Source: Gammaproteobacteria bacterium (GTDB taxonomy: Bacteria > Pseudomonadota > Gammaproteobacteria > UBA6429 > Thiohalophilaceae). Taken from it: DNA of 7,283 nt. The notes below the pieces were generated by a model, which worked only from the letters and a program-made list of their open reading frames with translations, made no database searches and was not told the origin of the DNA. Shown here in pieces: positions 1 through 6,296 of this stretch. The translations under genes were made by a program, and so were the position numbers. Location of the stretch: contig JAUVGM010000112.1 in the NCBI GenBank assembly GCA_030593785.1, forward strand, positions 1 to 7,283, given 5' to 3'. The stretch's first letter is position 1. Each line of letters begins with the position of its first letter.

Positions 1-365
1 GTGCTGTTATCAAGGCTATCAATAACGGATGGGTTAGCATAGATATCAGCGATCCATTCATCGGTATTTGCCATGTTACGCAGTGCCTGCAAACCACCCG
101 AAGTTGCACATGCACCGATGGTCATCAGGTAAGTGCTGTTATCACGAATCTTATTTAATCGTGCTTCATCTTCAGAAGTAGAAACACTACCTTCAACAAT
201 GGCAATATCAACTTTCGCATCTTCATCAAGTGGGCCGGCTTCTGCAAAATGTTTTATATCAATCAGCTGACTTAACAGCAGCAATGATTCACCAAGGTTA
301 ATCAATGACAGCTGACAACCATCACAGGAACTGAACTTATGAACGGCGACTGATGGTTTGCTCAT
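1..365 (-). CDS. hydD: Group 3b [NiFe]-hydrogenase small subunit (sulfhydrogenase delta), partial: C-terminus beyond left edge
   Basis: I translated this by hand from the ATG at 365-363; 121 codons stay open to the window edge, so the 3' part is missing. The protein begins MSKPSVAVHKFSSCDGCQLS, with the Cys14-x2-Cys17 pair of the proximal [4Fe-4S] cluster almost at the N-terminus, and a second motif GACATSGG with Cys86. This is the layout of HydD/HoxY-type soluble small subunits, which pass electrons from the NiFe site to the HydG/HydB diaphorase part. There is no signal peptide or twin-arginine motif, so it should be cytoplasmic. It starts 12 bp after hydG, with a good ribosome binding site overlapping the hydG stop codon. 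The order B-G-D matches sulfhydrogenase operons, where hydA, the catalytic subunit, follows. The family is clear; the exact group (3b rather than another group 3) is inferred from hydB and hydG. Confidence 0.9.
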   Translation of the reverse strand, partial: MSKPSVAVHKFSSCDGCQLSLINLGESLLLLSQLIDIKHFAEAGPLDEDAKVDIAIVEGSVSTSEDEARLNKIRDNSTYLMTIGACATSGGLQALRNMANTDEWIADIYANPSVIDSLDNS

Positions 366-372
366 AATTGTT

Positions 373-379
373 TCACCTT
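373..379 (-). promoter_or_regulatory. Ribosome binding site of hydD
   Basis: On the minus strand the sequence reads AAGGTGA, 7 nt before the ATG at 365. It overlaps the TAA stop of hydG at 378-380, so ribosomes finishing hydG could reinitiate on hydD. It supports the chosen hydD start. Confidence 0.7.
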
Positions 380-1223
380 AAAATCCTTTGGTCTCAAACA
401 GATGACGAATTTTGTCATAGCTGAATACCGGGCCATCTTTACAGATAAAATTGCTGCCATACTGGCAATGCCCACAATGCCCTACGGCGCATTGCATGTT
501 TCTTTCCATCGATAAATAGAGTTGTGATTCTGCTACACGGTTATCCAGCATGTGATCACAAACCACTCGCATCATACCTTGAGGTCCACACATCATTACG
601 GACACATTATCCGGATCAAATTCCAGCTGATCAAAAAGTGAGGTAACAGATCCGACATGCCAGGGCCATAAGGCTTCACCAACATCGGCAGCCAGTAGCA
701 CTTTTGTGTCGGGCAGTTTGCGCCACTGGTCATAACGTTCTTTCCAGATTAAATCAGAGCTGTGTTTAACACCTTGCACAATATTCAGGCGGCCAAACTC
801 CTCTCGTCGCTGTTCAATATAATTAATAACCGAGACCACTGGTGCGCAACCCAGCCCACCGGTAACAATTACGATATCTTTTTGTTTTGATTCAAGCATC
901 GGCCAGCCACGACCATAAGGACCACGCACACCAATTCGATCACCTGTTTTAAGATTAGCCAACCCTCGGGTTACACGGCCAACTACACGAATGGTGTGAT
1001 CAATTATCAGGCAATCTAGCGGGTCAGATACTATCGAAATTGCAATCTCACCAACGCCATATAAATACAGCATATTGAACTGTCCTGGTTCGAACTTGCA
1101 AGCTGCACGTATTTCCGGATCAGTAAATTCTATTCGTAGTGTAAACAGATCAGGCGTTTCTTGAATGCGTTCAACAATGATCGCTTCATGGGGTACATAA
1201 GGATTAAGGTTAGGATTAATCAC
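378..1223 (-). CDS. hydG: Sulfhydrogenase gamma subunit: FAD/NAD(P)-binding oxidoreductase with [2Fe-2S] cluster
   Basis: This 281-residue protein has the ferredoxin-NADP reductase fold of the HydG/AsrB family. An FAD-binding beta barrel fills about residues 10-105, with the conserved VRGPYGRGWP near 99-108. The NAD(P)-binding half starts at VIVTGGLGCAPV (118-129) and includes MMCGPQGMM. A C-terminal [2Fe-2S] site is formed by Cys245, Cys250, Cys253 and Cys261 (C-x4-C-x2-C-x7-C), followed by the family signature KDGPVF. It would exchange electrons between NAD(P)H and the clusters of HydB and HydD in the cytoplasm. The start codon is GTG (1223-1221); the reading MINPNLNPYVPHEA fits the usual N-terminus and no other Met occurs before residue 51. 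It overlaps the end of hydB by 8 bp, which suggests translational coupling. The homologous anaerobic sulfite reductase subunit AsrB is less likely because hydD follows. Confidence 0.92.
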   Translation of the reverse strand: MINPNLNPYVPHEAIIVERIQETPDLFTLRIEFTDPEIRAACKFEPGQFNMLYLYGVGEIAISIVSDPLDCLIIDHTIRVVGRVTRGLANLKTGDRIGVRGPYGRGWPMLESKQKDIVIVTGGLGCAPVVSVINYIEQRREEFGRLNIVQGVKHSSDLIWKERYDQWRKLPDTKVLLAADVGEALWPWHVGSVTSLFDQLEFDPDNVSVMMCGPQGMMRVVCDHMLDNRVAESQLYLSMERNMQCAVGHCGHCQYGSNFICKDGPVFSYDKIRHLFETKGF

Positions 1224-2322
1224 AGCGTCTATCTACAAATTGGGCCACCGATTCGGTGACATCGATAGCTACCGGGCACCAGGTAATACAACGTCCACAG
1301 CCAACACAGCCGGAACGACCATATTGCTCATGCCAGGTTGAAAATTTATGCACTAACCATTGCCGATAGCGCTGACTGGTCTGACTGCGAATGGTAATGC
1401 CGTGAATATAACTGTGTCCCTGACCAAAGCATGAATCCCATTCTCGGAAATGAGCAGATGATTTGCCATCAAGTTCCGGAACATCGTTTTCACCGTGACA
1501 AAAACAGGTGGGACAAACCGAAGTACAATTCCCACAGCTAAGACATTCACTGGCTATGGCATGCCAGGCATCATTATTCAGTTCATTAAATAATCGAGAC
1601 TTGATATCAAATTCTGGCAGCTTCCTTTTTTGTTTTGATGCATTGGATTTGATCCGTTCAGATTCTTCGAGTTGCTCATTTTTACAATCTTCTAATAAAA
1701 GTCCATGCAGAATTTTTTCACCCTGACTTGTTTGTGCCTCACACAAAAAACCATTTTCCAGTTCAGTCAGCACGATATCGGCTCCATCATCAACAAAGGG
1801 CCCGTCACCAGTAGAATGACAAAAACAGGTGTCAGCAGGGTGACTGCAATTTACTGCAATGATTAAAAGATTTCCCCGACGTGCTTTGTAATAGGGATCG
1901 ACAAATTGTTGTTGCAGAAAATGCTGATCCTGAATTTTCATGGCTGCAATATCACAAGCCCTGGCACCAATAATGGCTATCGGTTTAGGATCTGGATCAC
2001 AGGTTTTAAATGTGATCTGACCATCTGTTGATTGTTTACTTTGCCAGAGTTTTTCTTTCGCTGTAAATAATAATGGCTTGATTGCCTGTGGACCATTTGC
2101 CCAGCTGAAAAATTTTGTAGACTGATTACTATTTAGTGAATAGCTGCCCGGTTGTTGCTGGTCATTAATACCACGCGGAAATTGTTCGACAGAATTAATT
2201 TCATCATAAATAATCGCGTCATCCCGAACTTGTGGGCCAACACAGGTATAACCTGCATCCTGTAATTTATCCAGCAGGTTCTGCAACTGACTAGTCTGAA
2301 AAAAATATCGTTCGGATTTCAT
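1216..2322 (-). CDS. hydB: Sulfhydrogenase beta subunit: 4Fe-4S dicluster electron-transfer protein
   Basis: This 368-residue cytoplasmic protein belongs to the HydB/AsrA family. The N-terminal two thirds is the family-specific domain, with IGARACDIAAM around residue 118 and a Cys-rich NCSHPADTCFCHS segment. The C-terminal third is a ferredoxin-like dicluster domain: Cys260, Cys263, Cys266 and Cys270, with further Cys273 and Cys275, then Cys339, Cys342, Cys345 and Cys349 before PVAID. In group 3b hydrogenases this subunit relays electrons between HydG and the small subunit and is associated with the sulfur (polysulfide) reductase activity of these enzymes. A charged Lys/Glu-rich linker lies near residues 219-240. 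It follows the small peptide gene after 34 bp and has no strong ribosome binding site. Its 3' end overlaps hydG by 8 bp. AsrA of sulfite reductase was the main alternative, made unlikely by the adjacent hydD. Confidence 0.92.
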   Translation of the reverse strand: MKSERYFFQTSQLQNLLDKLQDAGYTCVGPQVRDDAIIYDEINSVEQFPRGINDQQQPGSYSLNSNQSTKFFSWANGPQAIKPLLFTAKEKLWQSKQSTDGQITFKTCDPDPKPIAIIGARACDIAAMKIQDQHFLQQQFVDPYYKARRGNLLIIAVNCSHPADTCFCHSTGDGPFVDDGADIVLTELENGFLCEAQTSQGEKILHGLLLEDCKNEQLEESERIKSNASKQKRKLPEFDIKSRLFNELNNDAWHAIASECLSCGNCTSVCPTCFCHGENDVPELDGKSSAHFREWDSCFGQGHSYIHGITIRSQTSQRYRQWLVHKFSTWHEQYGRSGCVGCGRCITWCPVAIDVTESVAQFVDRRCD

Positions 2323-2356
2323 TTATAAAGTCTTAGGCGTTTAGTTAAACATCAGG

Positions 2357-2554
2357 TTATTTTGGATTATTTTTTTTATAATCATAATACGTAACAAATC
2401 CAATTAGCAATCCGACAATCAATATAACTAAAAAATAGTCGACACCATTATGTAAATGAAAAATATTATTGTTGCCATGTCCAGTGTGTGCGAACGTTGT
2501 TGCTGAATATAGGCTTGTTAGCAATAGAGCAGTAACTTTAATAATCTTATTCAT
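2357..2554 (-). CDS. Small exported His-containing single-span membrane peptide, function unknown
   Basis: I do not recognise this gene. It encodes 65 residues from the ATG at 2554. The first 22 or so (MNKIIKVTALLLTSLYSATTFA) look like a Sec signal peptide with a likely cut at TFA|HTG. The mature part opens with HTGHGNNN and FHLHNG, four His within about a dozen and a half residues, then a hydrophobic helix (YFLVILIVGLLIGFVTYY) and a short basic tail (DYKKNNPK). This predicts a tiny protein with a His-rich stretch outside and its C-terminus in the cytoplasm. An AHTGHG-like mature start also occurs in HupE/UreJ nickel permeases, but this protein is far too short to be one. A metal role linked to the hydrogenase is therefore only a guess. 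It begins about 29 bp after hynL and ends 34 bp before hydB. By hand count its GC content is about 28%, clearly lower than its neighbours. An ATG at 2560 is a less likely start. Confidence 0.7.
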   Translation of the reverse strand: MNKIIKVTALLLTSLYSATTFAHTGHGNNNIFHLHNGVDYFLVILIVGLLIGFVTYYDYKKNNPK

Positions 2555-2563
2555 TATCATTCA

Positions 2564-2568
2564 TCCTT
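2564..2568 (-). promoter_or_regulatory. Ribosome binding site that decides the small peptide start
   Basis: AAGGA on the minus strand lies 9 nt before the ATG at 2554 but only 3 nt before the in-frame ATG at 2560. Normal spacing therefore favours the inner Met, giving 65 rather than 67 residues. The signal peptide prediction is not affected. Confidence 0.65.
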
Positions 2569-2583
2569 ATCTATTAAAAAACG

Positions 2584-4350
2584 TTATTGTATTTTAACTT
2601 TAATTAATTCATCACCATCAGCATCAGATACATGTACCGCACAGGCAATACAGGGATCAAAGCTGTGGATGGTGCGTAAAATTTCAAGTGGTTGTTTTGG
2701 ATCGTGTAACTTATGACCTTTGAGGGCAGCTTCGTAGGGGCCACTTTGTCCCTTGGCATCACGCGGACCTGCATTCCATGTACTGGGTACGACTGCTTGA
2801 TAGTTATCAATTTTTCCATCTTTAATAACAACCCAATGCGCAAGTGCACCACGAGGGGCTTCCGTATAACCAACTCCTTTAGCAACGGATGGCCATTGTG
2901 AAGGATCCCATTTTTTATCATTAAACGTTTTTACATCTCCAAGTCGTATATTAGTTACGAGGTTGTCATACCAACCCTGCATTTGATCGGCAAAAACTTT
3001 TGTTTCAAGTGTTCTTGCTGCGGTACGTCCTAATGTTGAGAACAAGGCATCTATGGGGACATCCAATGTTTTTAATGTGTAATCAACCAATTCTTTAACC
3101 TGTTCATTACCTTTGCCATACATCATTAACACACGGGCAAGCGGGCCAACTTCCATGGGTTTACCTTTCCAGCGTGGTGACTTCATCCAGGAATAAGATT
3201 TGTCGACGTCGAGGTGTTCATAAGGTGGTTTAGGGCCGGTGTAATTGAGTTCGGTCTCACCATCATAAGGGTGTAGCCCCTTATCCTTCCCACCTTTATA
3301 GTCGTACCATGAGTGAGCAACATATTCTTCAATTTCATTTTCGGCATTAAGATCAAGTTCGTGTATTTTTGTAATATCGCGATCAAGAATAACGCCACGG
3401 GGTACCAGTAACTTACTGATATCATCGGTACCGTCTTCAGGAAAATCGCCGTAACATAAAAAGTTACCAACACCTTCACCTTTACTCGCCCAGTCTTTAT
3501 AAAAACCGGCAATGGCTAAAGTATCCGGGAGATAAACTTCATCAACAAAGTGACGCATTTCATCGATTACATTTTTTACGATAGCAAGGCCTTTATCATT
3601 TAGTGCTGTTGCTCCAACACCACCACGATAGTGTGGTCCTTTACCTTGTCCTTGATGTCCTGGTTCAATACTAATAGCAGAGGGGACACCACCGACTAAA
3701 AAATTGGGATGTGGATTTTTGCCACCAAAAATCGTGTGTAACTTAACGACATTACGTTGCCATGCCAGCGCTTCTAAATAATGTGCGACTGCCATCAAGT
3801 TTGCTTCAGGTGGTAACTTATAAGCAGGGTGGCCCCAATAACCATTATTAAAAATACCCAGTTGACCAGACTCGACAAAGTTTTTAATTTTTTTCTGCAT
3901 ATCTGCAAAATAACCGGGCGATGATTTTGCATATTTACTTATGGACTGAGCCAGTTGTGAGGTTGCTTTAGGATCTGCTTTTAAAGCAGAAACAACATCA
4001 ACCCAGTCGAGGGCGTGCAAGTGATAAAAATGCATAACATGATCATGAACAAACTGTGCCGCAATCATCAGGTTACGAATGAGTTGTGCATTAGGTGGAA
4101 TGGTATAATCGAGTGCATTCTCAACTGCACGTACTGAGGCAACTCCGTGCACTAAAGTACATACACCACATATGCGTTGAGCAAATGCCCATGCATCTCT
4201 GGGGTCACGGCCGCGTAATATGATTTCTATGCCGCGAACCATTGTGCCAGATGAATATGCTTCAGCAATAGTATCTCCATCCATTTGCGCTTCTATACGC
4301 AGGTGTCCTTCGATGCGGGTAATTGGATCAACAACAATACGTTCTGACAT
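2584..4350 (-). CDS. hynL: [NiFe]-hydrogenase large (catalytic) subunit, Isp-type group 1e
   Basis: This 588-residue protein is the H2-activating subunit. It starts with the conserved VDPITRIEGH. The two Cys pairs that hold the NiFe(CN)2CO centre are intact: RICGVC (Cys61, Cys64) and DPCIACAVH (Cys567, Cys570). The family segments GALAHW (about 501-506) and NYQAVVPSTWNAGPRD (about 516-531) are also present. After His573 a 15-residue tail (VSDADGDELIKVKIQ) remains; in this family an endopeptidase removes such a tail after nickel insertion, so a maturation protease and Hyp proteins must be encoded elsewhere. It has no export signal of its own and would be carried across the membrane by the Tat signal of the small subunit. 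It begins 18 bp after isp2, with CAGGA at 4360-4364, 9 nt before the ATG. The isp1-isp2 insertion between the two core genes marks it as Isp-type. Confidence 0.97.
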   Translation of the reverse strand: MSERIVVDPITRIEGHLRIEAQMDGDTIAEAYSSGTMVRGIEIILRGRDPRDAWAFAQRICGVCTLVHGVASVRAVENALDYTIPPNAQLIRNLMIAAQFVHDHVMHFYHLHALDWVDVVSALKADPKATSQLAQSISKYAKSSPGYFADMQKKIKNFVESGQLGIFNNGYWGHPAYKLPPEANLMAVAHYLEALAWQRNVVKLHTIFGGKNPHPNFLVGGVPSAISIEPGHQGQGKGPHYRGGVGATALNDKGLAIVKNVIDEMRHFVDEVYLPDTLAIAGFYKDWASKGEGVGNFLCYGDFPEDGTDDISKLLVPRGVILDRDITKIHELDLNAENEIEEYVAHSWYDYKGGKDKGLHPYDGETELNYTGPKPPYEHLDVDKSYSWMKSPRWKGKPMEVGPLARVLMMYGKGNEQVKELVDYTLKTLDVPIDALFSTLGRTAARTLETKVFADQMQGWYDNLVTNIRLGDVKTFNDKKWDPSQWPSVAKGVGYTEAPRGALAHWVVIKDGKIDNYQAVVPSTWNAGPRDAKGQSGPYEAALKGHKLHDPKQPLEILRTIHSFDPCIACAVHVSDADGDELIKVKIQ

Positions 4351-4359
4351 GATTTAATT

Positions 4360-4364
4360 TCCTG
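4360..4364 (-). promoter_or_regulatory. Ribosome binding site of hynL
   Basis: CAGGA on the minus strand, 9 nt before the ATG at 4350 and inside the 18-bp gap after isp2. It supports the start that gives the family N-terminus MSERIVVDPITRIEGH. Confidence 0.6.
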
Positions 4365-4368
4365 TTTG

Positions 4369-5625
4369 TTATTCTTTTAAATGGTCTGCTATTAATTCGG
4401 TCAGACCAATAACTTCTATATCCATTTCATATTCTTCAATGCCGTCTTCGAGCATGTTGCGGCAATTTGAACAACTGGTAACTAATTTTTTTGCACCTGC
4501 ACTATCGAGTTGTTGTTTTTTTATTGCGAAAGCTTTGAGTCGCAGTTCATCCGCGTCTGGATTGGCACTAACACCACCGCCACCACCACAACACCAATTC
4601 GATATTCCACTACAGGGCATTTCTACAAAATTACTGGATACACTGTTGATTAAATTTCGAGGCTCTTGCGTAATACCGCCGCGTCGTACAATTTGGCAAG
4701 GATCATGAAAGGTCAGTCTTTCTTTATCTAAGCCTTCAAGTTTTATTTTGCCTTCTTGTCGTAATTGATCCAGCAACTCCAGGACATGAATAACGTTGAA
4801 CTTGTAAGCTCTGCCAATCAGGTTAGGGCCATCCCACCGAATTGCGGTATAGGAATGCCCACACTCTGGACTGATAACATTTTTTACCTGAAGTTTTTCC
4901 GCTGCATCAACAACACGTTGAACAAGTTCAGCGGCAAGATCAGAAGAACCAATTTGATTACCACTATTGGTCGCTTCAAAGGCTTCACTTGAAAAGGTCC
5001 AAGAGACATCAGCTTGTTTAAAAATCTTTGCCATTGCGCCAATGAATTCAGGAAACTCCATGATTTCGGCAGAGGACATCAGTAACAGGTAATCAGCACC
5101 CTGTTTGTCAAAAGGTATTTTAATACCGCTTTCATCTTCGGCATGTTGAACCTGTTTTTTAAAGGTACTTAGCGTAACGCCCATCGGGCTGCCAATGGTC
5201 ATTGCACGTGAGGTTGATTCTTTTAATCCTTTAGGAGCATGTCCTGAGGCAACCATGCCTTCACGTGCTTTTCGAATCATATACACCAGGTCTATGCCAA
5301 CAGGGCATACCAGTGAACATCGACCACATAACGTACAACTATCATAAAGTAGTTCTTGCCATTCATTGAGTTCAGCATCGTTGATCGGTTTACTGATTCC
5401 AAGTGTCTTGGCTAAACGTCCCCAAAATGTATATTCCTGCTTCCAGACTCTACGCATGGGTTCGAGTTTATTAATAGGTGTATATTTTGGATCGTTTGTA
5501 GCTTCATAAAATAAACAGGCACCGGCACACATACCACAGTGAACACAACTATTAAAAAACGATGCGATGGGTGCATCTATTTGTTGTTTAAAAGCAGCAA
5601 TACCCCGTTGTATTGAAGTGCTCAT
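4369..5625 (-). CDS. isp2: HdrD/DsrK-like iron-sulfur electron-transfer subunit of Isp-type hydrogenase
   Basis: This 418-residue protein combines two parts. The N-terminal part has two ferredoxin-like [4Fe-4S] motifs: Cys27, Cys30, Cys33, Cys37 (CVHCGMCAGAC) and Cys97, Cys100, Cys103, Cys107 followed by Pro (CTLCGRCSLVCP). The C-terminal part carries the cysteine-rich CCG domain of heterodisulfide reductase subunit HdrD: Cys310, the pair Cys345-Cys346 followed by five glycines, and Cys385-x2-Cys388. The preceding half-domain keeps only one cysteine, Cys255 in SPECGHSY. No export signal or membrane helix is seen, so it should lie on the cytoplasmic face, docked on Isp1. In the family it links the hydrogenase, through Isp1, to cytoplasmic redox partners, possibly thiol/disulfide or Dsr-related ones; the partner is inference. 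The ATG overlaps the isp1 stop as ATGA and has a strong ribosome binding site. Confidence 0.93.
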   Translation of the reverse strand: MSTSIQRGIAAFKQQIDAPIASFFNSCVHCGMCAGACLFYEATNDPKYTPINKLEPMRRVWKQEYTFWGRLAKTLGISKPINDAELNEWQELLYDSCTLCGRCSLVCPVGIDLVYMIRKAREGMVASGHAPKGLKESTSRAMTIGSPMGVTLSTFKKQVQHAEDESGIKIPFDKQGADYLLLMSSAEIMEFPEFIGAMAKIFKQADVSWTFSSEAFEATNSGNQIGSSDLAAELVQRVVDAAEKLQVKNVISPECGHSYTAIRWDGPNLIGRAYKFNVIHVLELLDQLRQEGKIKLEGLDKERLTFHDPCQIVRRGGITQEPRNLINSVSSNFVEMPCSGISNWCCGGGGGVSANPDADELRLKAFAIKKQQLDSAGAKKLVTSCSNCRNMLEDGIEEYEMDIEVIGLTELIADHLKE

Positions 5626-6284
5626 ACTTTCACTCCCTTACGTCCAGCAGCTTCACCGCTGTACCAACGAGAAAAGACAAAGGTAAACGTATGCATAAGT
5701 TTTGTCATTGGCATGCTTATAAGCAACAGCTGGATTGATACAATATGTACAATCATCATTTCATTGTAGGGTAAAAATTGGCGGTGATATAAAAGGTAAC
5801 CTGTTAATACAGGTAGAAAGGTAATCATCCAAACAAAGTAATCAGAGAAGCGTGACAAATAACGTCGGACTTTATCCCATACGCGATACCACAAGGTAAC
5901 TAACATCGCCAACATGGTGAGTAAGGTGGTACCGTCAATAAGCCAGAAGGGTAACCCAGACCACTCAAGCCCGGTTAGATCACGTATGAACATAATGTGC
6001 GGAACATAAAATACAACAATGATGAGTAATCCTACATGAAAAATATAACCGGTTATAAATGTTAGTGGCACCGTTTTAAGACAAGCAAAAGAGGGAAGGG
6101 AACGCGTTACTACAGTGCGCCAGCCATATTTAGCACTGGCAGGATCACGAGCAACACTAAGATCTTTTTTTCTACCAAGTAAAAGCATTTCCAGTAAACG
6201 TACAACAACACCAAACAACATTAAAATGATGGCGATGGTCATACCCGGACCACGAACCCATGTTAATAATTCCATTGTTGTCAT
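5622..6284 (-). CDS. isp1: b-type cytochrome membrane subunit of Isp-type hydrogenase (NarI/DsrM-like)
   Basis: This 220-residue integral membrane protein is related to the nitrate reductase gamma subunit NarI and to DsrM/HdrE. I see five likely membrane helices: about 13-36, 74-94, 114-133, 149-166 and 176-194. Histidines that could bind heme b include His83, His96, His167, His180 and His198; which ones are ligands cannot be told from sequence alone. It would take electrons from the small subunit outside the membrane and pass them to Isp2, or to quinone. It follows hynS after 12 bp. An AAGAGA sequence 8 nt before the ATG is a modest ribosome binding site that overlaps the hynS stop. Its own stop overlaps the isp2 start by 4 bp. 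The position between small and large subunit genes identifies it as Isp1 rather than a HupC/HyaC cytochrome, which usually follows the large subunit. Confidence 0.93.
   Translation of the reverse strand: MTTMELLTWVRGPGMTIAIILMLFGVVVRLLEMLLLGRKKDLSVARDPASAKYGWRTVVTRSLPSFACLKTVPLTFITGYIFHVGLLIIVVFYVPHIMFIRDLTGLEWSGLPFWLIDGTTLLTMLAMLVTLWYRVWDKVRRYLSRFSDYFVWMITFLPVLTGYLLYHRQFLPYNEMMIVHIVSIQLLLISMPMTKLMHTFTFVFSRWYSGEAAGRKGVKV
5633..5639 (-). promoter_or_regulatory. Ribosome binding site of isp2 inside the isp1 coding end
   Basis: AAGGGAG on the minus strand lies 7 nt before the isp2 ATG and within the last codons of isp1. Together with the ATGA stop/start overlap (5622-5625) it points to tight translational coupling of the two electron-transfer subunits. 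Confidence 0.75.
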
Positions 6285-6296
6285 TAATCTATTCTC

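Noticed and set aside
1353..1550. Minus-strand ORF of 65 codons in another frame inside hydB
   Set aside because: It lies wholly within the Cys-motif region of hydB, has no recognisable domain or ribosome binding site, and is a frame shadow.
378..2322. hydB-hydG read as anaerobic sulfite reductase subunits AsrA-AsrB
   Set aside because: The families are homologous, but the next gene is a hydrogenase small-subunit-like hydD rather than the siroheme subunit AsrC.
2357..2554. Small ORF read as a truncated HupE/UreJ nickel permease
   Set aside because: Only the His-containing mature start resembles that family; there is one membrane helix, a normal stop and no remnant of further helices downstream.
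3183..3512. Minus-strand ORF of 109 codons inside hynL
   Set aside because: It overlaps the intact hynL frame, has the odd composition of an out-of-frame reading and shows no motif.
4570..4592. CCACCACCACC-like short repeat
   Set aside because: It encodes the Cys-Cys-Gly-rich motif of isp2 and is explained by protein constraint, not by a DNA repeat.
4439..4708. Plus-strand ORF of 89 codons opposite isp2
   Set aside because: Its proline run is simply the complement of the five-glycine stretch in the isp2 CCG domain.
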